Part shown: positions 1-11,499 of the stretch, one piece after another
Layout of the letters: each line of letters opens with the position of its first letter
Numbering within the stretch: the first letter of the stretch is position 1
Assembly (NCBI GenBank): GCA_963457665.1
Contig: OY735224.1
Coordinates: 49,110,311 to 49,174,310 of the forward strand
Origin: Thysanoteuthis rhombus
Taxonomy: Eukaryota > Mollusca > Cephalopoda > Oegopsida > Thysanoteuthidae
Direction: 5' to 3'
Length of the DNA stretch: 64,000 nucleotides
Made by a program: the position numbers and the translations under genes
Notes under the pieces: generated by a model
What the model was told of the DNA's origin: nothing
Databases searched by the model: none
Seen by the model: the letters and a program-made list of their open reading frames with translations, nothing else

Positions 1-101
1 GCCCATCATAGAGAAGTGTGGCAAATCCTGGGGAAGGTCTATGTCAAACGACTGATGCTAAAAGACTGATGATAATGATGATGATGATCATCATCATGAC
101 A

Positions 102-380
102 TAGCTATGAAATTTAATCAACGAAAACGTTTCCAAACATGATCAAGCTTATTTCCTTATGATCGGTAAACGTTCTCACCATGACAACTTAACGTCATCT
201 TAATGTTCTGCCGTATCGGAAGAAAACTAGGCAAAATTCTTGTTTTATCGACAATATCATAAAGATTGCTTTCATTTACTATTAAAATTGAATCGATCCC
301 AGTTTTTCTCCTCTCAAAAACAATTCAATAGCTTAACAAAAATTAATCGTATATATCATATCAAGAAAAAACGGTCCAAC
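102..380 (+). other. Leader of the array unit (copy 1), representative of all units
   Basis: The leader begins at tagctatgaaat, just after the GAT/ATC microsatellite, and runs to the gene ATG. The single minus-strand copy near 51.2 kb is homologous up to the same point (about 51476) and then diverges, so this marks the left edge of the repeated element. The last 40 bases contain TATATAT about 25 bp before the ATG, which is too close for a conventional TATA box. They also hold a pyrimidine-rich stretch ending in AG (around 300-333) that could act as a splice acceptor. Neither role is shown by the sequence. Confidence 0.6.
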
Positions 381-911
381 ATGAGCAACAAAAGAAGCCA
401 GCCAACCGAACCATCCGCAGCATCAGAGACAATCGAAGTGGCCATTACCCCCTTCATCATAGAGGTGGGTGAGGACCCACCCTTCGCTATGAGTCCTCCA
501 ATGTGCACGCTGGATATTGAGAGACCGTTGCCAGGCATAGAGGGAGCCTCAACATCCGTTGGTACTGTTCTACCGATGGTAGAGGCTCTTACTTACCGGG
601 TGAACTTCGGTCAACTATCACCTAGGATTGAGGAAGTTTCAACGCTTACCATAGCAACAGCTAATCGGGTTCATCTTCCTCGACCAATATTGCCTAGCAA
701 TACTTCTGCAGTGAACCAGAGGATGAAGCTAAAGCATCGCCTTCTACTTATTGCCTTGGCATTTTTGATTGTCATTACATTGACATTAGGTATAGTTTTG
801 GCCATTGCAGCTACTATATATGTCGTGATTTCTGAAATTATATGTATGCTGGCTATGTATTCTATATTGGTTTATCTTTGCCACCAAGATTTGAACATTG
901 AGAAGCTCTGA
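381..911 (+). CDS. Array copy 1: 176-aa putative membrane protein, intact
   Basis: I do not recognise this family. Residues 1-110 are rich in Pro, Ser, Thr and acidic residues (MSNKRSQPTEPSAA at the start) with no Cys pairs or repeats. Residues 115-120 (MKLKHR) are basic. Residues 121-150 are strongly hydrophobic, and a second hydrophobic segment covers about 154-167. By the positive-inside rule the N-terminal part would be cytosolic, with one or two membrane spans at the C-terminus. There is no N-terminal signal peptide. An NTS sequon lies at 107-109. The ATG has A at -3 and is the conserved start. The frame is open upstream to 240, but no earlier ATG is used in the family. C-terminal type A (LTLGIVLAIAATIYVV). 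Private changes include F35, L70, V86, L89 and K175. Expression is unknown. Confidence 0.7.
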   Translation: MSNKRSQPTEPSAASETIEVAITPFIIEVGEDPPFAMSPPMCTLDIERPLPGIEGASTSVGTVLPMVEALTYRVNFGQLSPRIEEVSTLTIATANRVHLPRPILPSNTSAVNQRMKLKHRLLLIALAFLIVITLTLGIVLAIAATIYVVISEIICMLAMYSILVYLCHQDLNIEKL

Positions 912-1305
912 ATATTTTCTCAAAAGTGGCCATTACCCCCTTCATCATAGACGTGGGAACCATGCAACGTGCACATGAAAGAATAATGCTGGGTCTCACA
1001 TGGGGAGACCACAAAACAACACAGTACATCCGGGAAAGGACAAGACTTAGAGACATCATAGAATCTATGAAAAATCTCAAATGGTGGTGGGCTGGCCATC
1101 TTACAACAATGTCAGACAATCGATGGACATCACGACTCACAACATGGACCTCCCAAGACCACATATGAAACTGAGACCGGCAAAATGTTAGATGGAAAAA
1201 CGCGCTAGACAAGTTCAGGAACTACTGGCTCTGTGACGCCCATCTTAGAGAAGTGTGGCAAATCCTGGGGAAGGTCTATGTCAAACGACTGATGCTAAAA
1301 GACTG
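912..1305 (+). mobile_element. LINE reverse-transcriptase C-terminal tail remnant, unit 1
   Basis: After the gene stop come about 18 nt, then a second copy of gene codons 20-30 (VAITPFIIDVG), then LINE sequence from 958. The reading frame gives ERIMLGLTWGDHKTTQYI, then IIESMKNLKWWWAGHL, then a region around DNRWTSRLTTW. This is the pattern of the extreme C-terminus of APE-type LINE reverse transcriptases (a MLGxxxRDxxxxxxIRxxT block followed by LKWxWAGHxxRM and RW). The frame closes at 1168 through a TGA in the variant shared with units 4, 7, 9 and 11. No catalytic RT motif is present, so this is a scrap and not an active element. Confidence 0.8.
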
Positions 1306-1616
1306 ATGATAATGATGATGATCATCATCATCATGACATCGCTATGAAATTTAATCAATGAAAACGTTTCCAAATATGGTCAAGCTTATTTCCATACGAT
1401 CAGTAAACGTTCTAGCCATGACAACTTAACGTCATCTTAATGTTTTGCCGTATCAGAAAAAAACTGTGCAAAATTCTTGTTTTATCGACAATAGTAGAAA
1501 GATTGCTTTCATTTACTATTAAAATTGCATCGATCCCAGTTTTTCTCCGCTCAAAAACAATTCAATAGCATAACAAAAATTAATTGTACATATCATATCA
1601 AGAAAAACAGTCCAAC

Positions 1617-2147
1617 ATGAGCAACAAAAGAAGCCAGCCAACCGAACCATCCGCAGCATCAGAGACAATCGAAGTGGCCATTACCCCCTTCAGCATAGAG
1701 ATGGGTGAGGACCCACCCTTCGCTATGAGTCCTCCAATGTGCACGCTGGATATTGAGAGACCGTTGCTAGGCATAGAGGGAGCCTCAACATCCGTTGGTA
1801 CTGTTCTTCCGATGGTAGAGGCTCATACTTACCGGGTGAACTTGGATCAACTATCACTTAGGATTGAGGAAGCTTCAACGCCCACCATAGCAACAGCTAA
1901 TTGGGTTCATCTCCATCGACCAATATTGCCTAGCAATACTTCTGCAGTGAATCAGAGGATGAAGCTAAAGCATCGCCTTCTACTTATTGCCTTGGCATTT
2001 TTGATTGTCATGGCATTGATATTAAGTATAGTTTTGACCATTGCAGCTAATATAAATGTCGTGATTTCAGAGATTATATGTATGCTGGCTGTGAATAGTA
2101 TCTTGGTTTATCTTTGCCACCAAGATTTGAACATTGAGAGGCTTTGA
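1617..2147 (+). CDS. Array copy 2: 176-aa putative membrane protein, intact
   Basis: Same architecture as copy 1 but with C-terminal type B: the hydrophobic block reads IVMALILSIVLTIAANINVV and the second segment ends MLAVNSILVYL. Private substitutions include L51, H70, L76, D77, L81 and W96. The type B block differs from type A at many positions within about 90 bp, so the two types are distinct subfamilies and not random scatter. The LINE tail that follows stays open from the base overlapping the stop (2144) to 2443. Confidence 0.68.
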   Translation: MSNKRSQPTEPSAASETIEVAITPFSIEMGEDPPFAMSPPMCTLDIERPLLGIEGASTSVGTVLPMVEAHTYRVNLDQLSLRIEEASTPTIATANWVHLHRPILPSNTSAVNQRMKLKHRLLLIALAFLIVMALILSIVLTIAANINVVISEIICMLAVNSILVYLCHQDLNIERL

Positions 2148-2850
2148 ATATTTTCTCAAAAGTGGCCATTACCCACTTCATCATAGACGTGGGAACCATG
2201 CCACGTGCACATGAAAGAATAATGCTGGGTCTCACATGGAGGGACCACAAAACAACACAGTACATCGGGGAAAAGACAAGACTTAGAGACATCATAGAAT
2301 CTATGAAAAATCTCAAATGGCGGTGGGCTGGCCATCTTGCAACAATGGAGACAATCGACGGAGATCAAGACTCACAACATGGATCCCCCGACACCACATG
2401 TGCAACCGAGGCCGGAAAAATGTTCGATGGAAAGACGCGCTAGACAAGTTCAGGAACTACTGGCTCCGTGACGCCCATCAGAGAGAGGTGTGGCAAATCC
2501 TGGGGAGGTCTATGTCAAACAACTGATGCTAAAAGACTGATGATAATGATGATGATCATCATCATCATGACATAGCTATGAAATTTAATCAATGAAAACG
2601 TTTCCAAATATGGTCAAGCTTATTTCCTTGTGATCGGTAAACGTTTTCACCATGACAACTTAATGTCATCTTAATGTTTTGCCGTATCAGAAAAAAACTG
2701 TGCAAAATTCTTGTTTTATCGACAATAGTAGAAAGATTGCTTTCATTTACTGTTAAAATTGCATCGATCCCAGTTTTTCTCCTCTCAAAAACAATTCAAT
2801 AGCTTAACAAAAATTAATCGTATATATCATATCAAGAAAAACAGTCCAAC

Positions 2851-3381
2851 ATGAGCAACAAAAGAAGTCAGCCAACCGAACCATCCGCAGCATCAGAGAC
2901 AATCGAAGTGGCCATTACCCCCTTCAGCATAGAGATGGGTGAGGACCCACCCATCGCTATGAGTCCTCCAATGTGCACGCTGGATATTGAAAGACCGTTG
3001 CCAGGCATAGAGGGAGCCCCAACATCCGTTGGTACTGTTCTACCGATGGTAGAGGCTCTTACTTACCAGGTGAACTTCGGTCAACTATAACCTAGGATTG
3101 AGGAAGCTTCAACACCTACCATAGCAACAGCTAATCGGGTTCATCTTCCTCGACCAATAATCCCTAGCAATACTTTTGCAGTTAACCAGAGGATGAAGCT
3201 AAAGCATCGCCTTCTACTTATTGCCTTGGCATTTTTGATTGTCATTACATTGACATTAGGTATAGTTTTGGCCATTGCAGCTACTATATATGTCGTGATT
3301 TCTGGAATTATATGTATGCTGGCTATGTATTCTATATTGGTTTATCTTTGCCACCAAGATTTGAACATTGAAAGGCTTTGA
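2851..3381 (+). pseudogene. Array copy 3: membrane-protein gene with stop at codon 80
   Basis: The ATG is present and the frame is otherwise continuous for 531 bp. Ser80 (TCA) has become TAA at 3088-3090. Translation would give a 79-residue product without the hydrophobic C-terminus. The rest of the frame (type A) is undamaged, so the lesion is recent or was imported whole. The same TAA occurs in copies 7, 8, 9 and 11. Confidence 0.8.
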
Positions 3382-4086
3382 ATATTTTCTGAAAAGTGGC
3401 CATTACCCCCTTCATCATAGACCTGGGAACCATGCAACGTGCACATGAAAGAATAATGCTGGGCTTCACATGAAGAGACCACAAAACAAAACAGTACATC
3501 CGGGAAAAGACAAGACTTAGAGACATCATAGAATCTATGAAGAATCTCAAATGGCGGTGGGCTGGCCATCTTGCAAGAATGGCAGAATATTGATGGAGAT
3601 CAAGACTCACAACATGGATCCCCCGACACCACATGTGCAACCGAGGCCGGAAAAATGTTCGATGGAAAGACGGGCTAGACAAGTTCAGGAACTACTGGCT
3701 CCGTGACGCCCATCATAGAGAAGTGTGGCAAATCCTGGGAGGGGTCTATGTCACACGACTGATACTAAAAGACTGATGATAATGATGATCATCATCATCA
3801 TCATGACATAGCTATGAAATTTAATCAATGAAAACGTTTCCAAATATGGTCAAGCTTATTGCCTTATGATCGGTAAACGTTCTCAGCATGACAACTTAAC
3901 GTCATCTTAATGTTCTGCCGTATCGGAAAAAAACTGTGCAAAATTCTTGTTTTATCGACAATAGTATAAAGATTGCTTTCATTTACTGTTAAAATTGCAT
4001 CGATCCCAGTTTTTCTCCTCTCAAAAACAATTCAATAGCTTAACAAAAATTCATCGTATATATCATATCAAGAAAAACAGTCCAAC

Positions 4087-4617
4087 ATGAGCAACAAAAG
4101 AAGTCAGCCAACCGAACCATCCGCAGCATCAGTGACAATCGAAAAGGCCATTACCCCTTTCATCATAGAAGTGGGTGAGGACCCACCCATCGCTATGAGT
4201 CCTCCAATGTACACGCTGGATATTGAGAGACCGTTGCCAGGCATAGAGGGAGCCTCAACATCCGTTGGTACTGTTCTACCGATGGTAGAGGCTCCTACTT
4301 ACCGGGTGAACTTCGGTCAACTATCACTTAGGATTGAGGAAGCTTCAACGCCCACCATAGCAACAGCTAATCGGGTTCATCTCCATCGACCAATATTGCC
4401 TAGCAATACTTCTGCAGTGAATCAGAGGATGAAGCTAAAGCATCGCCTTCTACTTATTGCCTTGGCATTTTCGATTGTCATTACATTGACATTAGGTATA
4501 GTTTTGGCCATTGCAGCTACTATATATGTCGTGATTTCTGAAATTATATGTATGCTGGCTATGTATTCTATATTGGTTTATCTTTGCAACCAAGATTTGA
4601 ACATTGAGAGGCTCTGA
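4087..4617 (+). CDS. Array copy 4: 176-aa putative membrane protein, intact
   Basis: Intact frame with type A C-terminus. Its N-terminal part carries a distinctive set of changes (V16, K20, Y42) shared only with copy 5. Ser129 interrupts the first hydrophobic segment and Asn168 replaces His168. The LINE tail downstream is almost the same as that of unit 1, 3,706 bp upstream. Confidence 0.68.
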   Translation: MSNKRSQPTEPSAASVTIEKAITPFIIEVGEDPPIAMSPPMYTLDIERPLPGIEGASTSVGTVLPMVEAPTYRVNFGQLSLRIEEASTPTIATANRVHLHRPILPSNTSAVNQRMKLKHRLLLIALAFSIVITLTLGIVLAIAATIYVVISEIICMLAMYSILVYLCNQDLNIERL

Positions 4618-5322
4618 ATATTTTCTCAAAAGTGGCCATTACCCCCTTCATCATAGACGTGGGAACCATGCAACGTGCACATGAAAGAATAATGCTGGGT
4701 CTCACATGGGGAGACCACAAAACAACACAGTACATCCGGGAAAGGACAAGACTTAGAGACATCATAGAATCTATGAAAAATCTCAAATGGTGGTGGGCTG
4801 GCCATCTTACAACAATGTCAGACAATCGATGGACATCACGACTCACAACATGGACCTCCCAAGACCACATATGAAACTGAGACCGGCAAAATGTTAGATG
4901 GAAAAACGCGCTAGACAAGTTCAGGAACTACTGGCTCTGTGACGCCCATCTTAGAGAAGTGTGGCAAATCCTGGGGAAGGTCTATGTCAAACGACTGATG
5001 CTAAAAGACTGATGATAATGATGATGATCATCATCATCATGACATCGCTATGAAATTTAATCAATGAAAACGTTTCCAAATATGGTCAAGCTTATTTCCT
5101 TGTGATCGGTAAACGTTTTCACCATGACAACTTAATGTCATCTTAATGTTTTGCCGTATCAGAAGAAAACTGTGCAAAATTCTTGTTTTATCGACAATAG
5201 TATAAAGATTGCTTTCATTTACTGTTAAAATTGCATCGATCCCAGTTTTTCTCCTCTCAAAAACAATTCAATAGCTTAACAAAAATTCATCGTATATATC
5301 ATATCAAGAAAAACAGTCCAAC

Positions 5323-5853
5323 ATGAGCAACAAAAGAAGTCAGCCAACCGAACCATCCGCAGCATCAGTGACAATCGAAAAGGCCATTACCCCCTTCATC
5401 ATAGAAGTGGGTGAGGACCCACCCATCGCTATGAGTCCTCCAATGTACACGCTGGATATTGAGAGACCGTTGCCAGGCATAGAGGGAGCCTCAACATCCG
5501 TTGGTACTGTTCTACCGATGGTAGAGGCTCCTACTTACCGGGTGAACTTCGGTCAACTATCACTTAGGATTGAGGAAGCTTCAACGCCCACCATAGCAAC
5601 AGCTAATCGGGTTCATCTCCATCGACCAATATTGCCTAGCAATACTTCTGCAGTGAATCAGAGGATGAAGCTAAAGCATCGCCTTCTACTTATTGCCTTG
5701 GCATTTTTGATTGTCATGGCATTGATATTAAGTATAGTTTTGACCATTGCAGCTAATATAAATGTCGTGATTTCAGAGATTATATGTATGCTGGCTGTGA
5801 ATAGTATCTTGGTTTATCTTTGCCACCAAGATTTGAACATTGATAGGCTTTGA
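5323..5853 (+). CDS. Array copy 5: 176-aa putative membrane protein, intact mosaic
   Basis: Residues 1-128 match copy 4, including V16, K20 and Y42. Residues 129-176 match the type B end of copy 2. The copy is therefore a visible recombinant of two neighbours. It ends NIDRL where copy 2 ends NIERL. The downstream LINE tail is of the unit 2 kind, so the exchange point lies inside the gene. Confidence 0.7.
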   Translation: MSNKRSQPTEPSAASVTIEKAITPFIIEVGEDPPIAMSPPMYTLDIERPLPGIEGASTSVGTVLPMVEAPTYRVNFGQLSLRIEEASTPTIATANRVHLHRPILPSNTSAVNQRMKLKHRLLLIALAFLIVMALILSIVLTIAANINVVISEIICMLAVNSILVYLCHQDLNIDRL

Positions 5854-6555
5854 ATATTTTTCAAAAGTGGCCATTACCCAATTCATCATAGATGTGGGAA
5901 CCATGTAACGTGCACATGAAAGAATAATGCTGGGTCTCACATTGGGAGACCACAAAACAACACAGTACATCGGGGAAAAGACAAGACTTAGAAACATCAT
6001 AGAATCTATGAAAAATCTCAAATGGCGGTGGGCTGGCCATCTTGCAACAATGGAGACAATCGATGGAGATCAAGACTCACAACATGGATCCCCCGACACC
6101 ACATGTGTAACCGAGGCCAGAAAAATGTTCGATGGAAAGACGCGCTAGACAAGTTCAGGAACTACTGGCTCCGTGACGCCCATCAGAGAGAAGTGTGGCA
6201 AATCCTGGGGAGGTCTATGTCACACGACTGATGCTAAAAGACTGATGATAATGATGATGATCATCATCATCATGACATAGCTATGAAATTTAATCGATGA
6301 AAACGTTTCCAAACATGATCAAGCTTATTTCCTTATGATAGGTAAACGTTCTCACCATGACAACTTAACGTCATCTTAATGTTCTGCCGTATCGGAAGAA
6401 CACTGTGCAAAATTCTTGTTTTATCGACAATATTATAAAGATTGCTTTCATTTACTGTTAAAATTGCATCGATCCCAGTTTTTCTCCTCTCAAAAACAAT
6501 TCAATAGCTTAACAAAAATTAATCGTATATATCATATCAAGAAAAACGGTCCAAC

Positions 6556-7086
6556 ATGAGCAACAAAAGAAGCCAGCCAACCGAACCATCCGCAGCATCA
6601 GAGACAATCGAAGTGGCCATTACCCACTTCATCATAGAGATAGGTGAGGACCCACCCATCGCTATGAGTCCTCCAATGTGCACGCTGGATATTGAGAGAC
6701 CGTTGCCAGGCATAGAGGGAGCCTCAACATCCGTTGGTACTGTTCTACCGATGGTAGAGGCTCCTACTTACCGGGTGAACTTCGGTCAACTATCACCTAG
6801 GATTGAGGAAGCTTCAACGCCTACCATAGCAACAGCTAATCGGGTTCATCTCCATCGACCAATATTGCCTAATAATACTTCTGCAGTGAATCAGAGGATG
6901 AAGCTAAAGCATCGCCTTGTACTTATTGCCTTGGCATTTTTGATTGTCATTGCATTGACATTACGTATAGTTTTGGCCATTACAGCTAATATAAATGTCG
7001 TGATTTCAGAGATTATATGTATGCTGGCTGTGAATAGTATCTTGGTTTATCTTTGCCACCAAGATTTAAACATTGATAGGCTTTGA
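6556..7086 (+). CDS. Array copy 6: 176-aa putative membrane protein, intact
   Basis: Intact frame, type B end. Private residues are H24, I29, N106, V122 and R137. Arg137 sits in the middle of the first hydrophobic segment, which would weaken it as a simple membrane span. Codon 24 also varies in copy 12 (Arg), so this N-terminal spot is tolerant. Confidence 0.66.
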   Translation: MSNKRSQPTEPSAASETIEVAITHFIIEIGEDPPIAMSPPMCTLDIERPLPGIEGASTSVGTVLPMVEAPTYRVNFGQLSPRIEEASTPTIATANRVHLHRPILPNNTSAVNQRMKLKHRLVLIALAFLIVIALTLRIVLAITANINVVISEIICMLAVNSILVYLCHQDLNIDRL

Positions 7087-7466
7087 ATATTTTCTCAAAA
7101 GTAGCCATTACCCACTTCATCATAGACGTGGGAACCATGCAACGTGCACATGAAAGAATAATGCTGGGCCTCACATTGGGAGACCACAAAACAACACAGT
7201 ACATCCGGGAAAAGACAAGACTTAGAGACATCATAGAATCTATGAAAAATCTCAAATGGCGGTGGGCTGGCCATTTTGCAAGAATGGCAGACAATCGATG
7301 GAGATCAAGACTCACAACATGGATCCCACAAGACCACATGTGCAACCGAGGCCAGAAAAATGTTCGATGGAAAGACGCGCTTGACAAGTTCAGGATCTAC
7401 TGGCTCCGTGACGCCCATCAGAGAGAAGTGTGGCAAATCCTGGGGAGGTCTATGTCAAACGACTGA
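7083..7466 (+). mobile_element. Best-preserved LINE reverse-transcriptase tail, unit 6, fully open
   Basis: This is the only unit in which the LINE tail stays open from the gene stop to its natural end, 127 codons including the linker. The first ATG is at 7137, giving about 109 residues. Blocks in order are RIMLGLTLGDHKTTQYIREK, MKNLKWRWAGHFARMADNRW, CNRGQKNVRWKDALDKF and YWLRDAHQREVWQILGRS. They match the layout of the LINE RT C-terminal tail, which ends with a W-x6-R-x3-W block. The frame is -1 relative to the upstream gene and overlaps its stop codon. Nothing shows that it is translated. Confidence 0.75.
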
Positions 7467-7790
7467 TGCTAAAAGACTGATGATAATGATGATGATCATC
7501 ATCATCATGACATAGCTATGAAATTTAATCAACGAAAACGTTTCCAAACATGATCAAGCTTATTTCCTTATGATCGGTAAACGTTCTCACCATGACAACA
7601 TAACGTCATCTTAATGTTCTGCCGTATTGGAATAACACTGTGCAAAATTCTTGTTTTATCGACAATAGCATAAAGATTGCTTTCATTTACTGTTAAAATT
7701 GCATCGATCCCAGTTTTCCTCCTCTCAAGAACAATTCAATAGCTTAACAAAAATTAATCGTATATATCATATCAAGAAAAACAGTCCAAC

Positions 7791-8321
7791 ATGAGCAACA
7801 AAAGAAGCCAGCCAACCGAACCATCCGCAGCATCAGAGACAATCGAAGTGGCCATTACCCCCTTCATCATAGAAGTGGGTGAGGACCCACCCATCGCTAT
7901 GAGTACTCCAATGTGCACGCTGGATATTGAGAGACCGTAGCCAGGCATAGAGGGAGCCTCAACATCCGTTGGTTCTGCTCTGCCGATGGTAGAGGTTCCT
8001 ACATACCGGGTGAACTTCGGTCAACTATAACCTAGGATTGAGGAAGCTTCAACACCTACCATAGCAACAGCTAATCGGGTTGATCTTCCTCGACCAATAT
8101 TGCCTAGCAATACTTCTGCAGTGAACCAGAGGATGAAGCTAAAGCATTGCCTTCTACTTATTGCCTTGGCATATTTGATTGTCATTACATTGACATTAGG
8201 TATAGTTTTGGCCATTGCAGCTACTATATATGTCGTGATTTCTGAAATTATATGTATGCTGGCTATGTATTCTATATTGGTTTATCTTTGCAACCAAGAT
8301 TTGAACATTGAGAGGCTTTGA
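7791..8321 (+). pseudogene. Array copy 7: membrane-protein gene with stops at codons 50 and 80
   Basis: ATG present. Leu50 (TTG) is TAG at 7938-7940 and Ser80 is TAA at 8028-8030. No frameshift. Type A end, with Asn168. The two stops occur together again in copies 9 and 11. Confidence 0.85.
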
Positions 8322-9026
8322 ATATTTTCTCAAAAGTGGCCATTACCCTCTTCATCATAGACCTGGGAACCATGCAACGTGCACATGAAAGAATAATGCT
8401 GGGCTTCACGTGGAGAGACCACAAAACAACACAGTACATCCGGGAAAAGACAAGACTTAGAGACATCATAGAATCTATGAAAAATCTCAAATGGCGGTGG
8501 GCTGGCCATCTTACAACAATGTCAGACAATCGATGGACATCACGACTCACAACATGGACCTCCCAAGACCACATATGAAACTGAGACCGGCAAAATGTTA
8601 GATGGAAAAACGCGCTAGACAAGTTCAGGAACTACTGGCTCTGTGACGCCCATCATAGAGAAGTGTGACAAATCCTGGGGAAGGCCTATTTCAAACGACT
8701 GATACTAAAAGACTGATGATAATGATGATGATCATCATCATCATGACATAGCTATGAAATTTAATCGATGAAAACGTTTCCAAATATGGTCAAGCTTATT
8801 TCCTCATGATCGGTAAACGTTCTCACCATGACAACTTGACGTCATCTTAATGTTCTGCCGTATTGGAATAACAATGTGCAAAATTCTTGTTTTATCGACA
8901 ATAGCATAAAGATTGCTTTCATTTACTGTTAAAATTGCATCGATCCCAGTTTTTCTCCTCTCAAAAACAATTCAATAGCTTAACAAAAATTAATTGTATA
9001 TATCATATCAGGAAAAACAGTCCAAC

Positions 9027-9557
9027 ACGAGCAACAAAAAAAGCCAGCCAACCGAACCATCTGCAGCATCAGAGACAATCGAAGTGGCCATTACCCCCGT
9101 CATCATAGAAGTGGGTGAGGACCCACCCATCGCTATGAGTCCTCCAATGCGCACGCTGGATATTGAGAGACCGTTGACAGGCATAAAGGGAGCCTTAACA
9201 TCCGTTGGTACTGCTCTACCGATGGTAGAGGATCCTACTTACCGGGTGATCATCGGTCAACTATAACCTAGGATTGAGGAAGCTTGAACACCTACCATAG
9301 CAACAGCTCATCGGGTTCATCTTCCTCGACCAATATTGCCAAGCAATACTTCTGCACTGAACCAGAGGATGAAGCTAAAGCATCGCCTTTTACTTATTGC
9401 CCTGGCATTTTTGATTGTCATTACATTGACATTAGGTATAGTTTTGGCCATTGCTGCTACTATATATGTCGTGATTTCTGAAATTATATGTATGCTGGCT
9501 ATGTATTCTATATTGGTTTATCTTTGCCACCAAGATTTGAACATTGAGAGGCTTTGA
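9027..9557 (+). pseudogene. Array copy 8: no ATG, stops at codons 80 and 87
   Basis: The start codon is ACG. Ser80 is TAA at 9264-9266 and Ser87 is TGA at 9285-9287. Many private changes (K6, V25, R42 and others) make this one of the more decayed array copies. Type A end. Confidence 0.85.
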
Positions 9558-10262
9558 ATATTTTCTCAAAAGTGGCCATTACCCCCTTCATCATAGACGT
9601 GGGAACCATGCAACGTGCACATGAAAGAATAATGCTGGGCCTCACATGGAGAGACCACAGAACAACACAGTACATCCGGGAAAAGACAAGACTTAGAGAC
9701 ATCATAGAATCTATGAAAAATATCAAATGGCGGTGGGCTGGCCATCTTGCAAGAATGGCAGACGATTGATGGAGATCAAGACTCACAACATGGATCCCAC
9801 AAGACCACATGTGCAACCGAGGCCGGAAAAATGATCGATGGAAAGACGCGCTGGACAAGTTCAGGAACTACTGGCTCCGTGACGCCCATCATAGAGAAGT
9901 GTGGCAAATCCTGGGGAAGGTCTATGTCAAAGGACTGATACTAAAAGACTGATAATAATGATGATGATCATCATCATCATGACATAGCTATGAAATTTAA
10001 TGAATGAAAACGTTTCCAAATATGGTCAAGCTTATTTCCTTATGATCGGTAAACGTTCTCACCATGACAACTTAACGTCATCTTAATGTTCTGCCATATC
10101 GGAAGAACACTGTGCAAAATTCTTGTTTTATCGACAATAGCATAAAGATTGCTTTCATTTACTGTTAAAATTGCATTGATCCCAGTTTTTCTCCTCTCAA
10201 AAACAATTCAATAGCTTAACAAAAATTAATCGTATATATCATATCAAGAAAAACAGTCCAAC

Positions 10263-10793
10263 ACGAGCAACAAAAGAAGTCAGCCAACCGAACCATCCGC
10301 AGCATCAGAGACAATCGAAGTGGCCATTACCCCCTTCATCATAGAAGTGGGTGAGGACCCACCCATCGCTATGAGTCCTCCAATGTGCACGCTGGATATT
10401 GAGAGACCGTAGCCAGGCATAGAGGGAGCCTCAACATCCGTTGGTACTGCTCTACCGATGGTAGAGGCTCCTACTTACCGGGTGAATTTCGGTCAACTAT
10501 AACCTAGGATTGAGGAAGCTTCAACACCTACCATAGCAACAGCTAATCGGGTTCATCTTCCTCGACCAATATTGCCTAGCAATACTTCTATAGTGAATCA
10601 GAGGATGAAGCTAAAGCATCGCCTTGTACTTATTGCCTTGGCATTTTTGATTGTCATTACATTGACATTAGGTATAGTTTTGGCCATTGCAGCTACTATA
10701 TATGTCGTGATTTCTGAAATTATATGTATGCTGGCTATGTATTCTATATTGGTTTATCTTTGCCACCAAGATTTGAACATTGAGACGCTTTGA
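10263..10793 (+). pseudogene. Array copy 9: no ATG, stops at codons 50 and 80
   Basis: ACG replaces ATG. TAG lies at 10410-10412 and TAA at 10500-10502. Type A end finishing NIETL, also seen in copy 11, two units downstream. Confidence 0.85.
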
Positions 10794-11499
10794 ATATTTT
10801 CTCAAAAGTGGCCATTACCCCCTTCATCATAGACGTGGGAACCATGCAACGTGCACATGAAAGAATAATGCTAAGTCTCACTTGGGGAGACCACAAAACA
10901 ACACAGTACATCGGGGAAAAGACAAGACTTAGAGACATCATAGAATCTATGAAAAATCTCAAATGGTGGTGGGCTGGCCATCTTGCAACAATGGCAGACA
11001 ATCGATGGACATCACGACTCACAACATGGACCTCCCAAGACCACATATGAAACCTGAGACCGGCAAAATGTTAGATGGAAAGACGTTCTAGACAAGTTCA
11101 GGAACTTCTGGCTCCGTGACGCCCATCAGAGAGAAGTGTGGCAAATCCTGGGGAAGGTCGATGTCAAACGAAGGATGCTAAAAGACTGAATATAATGATG
11201 ATGATCATCATCATCATGACATAGCTATGAAATTTAATCAATGAAAACGTTTCCAAATATGGTCAAGCTCATTTCCTTGTGATCGGTAAACGTTCTCACC
11301 ATGACAACTTAATGTCATCTTAATGTTTTGCCGTATCAGGAGAACACTGTGCAAAATTCTTGTTTTATCAACAATATTATAAAGATTGCTTTCATTTACT
11401 GTTAAAATTGCATCAATCCCAGTTTTTCTCCTCTCAAAAACAATTCAATAGCTTAACAAAAATTAATCGTATATATCATATCAAGAAAAACAGTCCAAC

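Noticed and set aside
240-380. N-terminal extension of copy 1 from 240
   Set aside because: It uses a TTG start. The same stretch is out of frame or interrupted in other units, and the conserved ATG is at 381.
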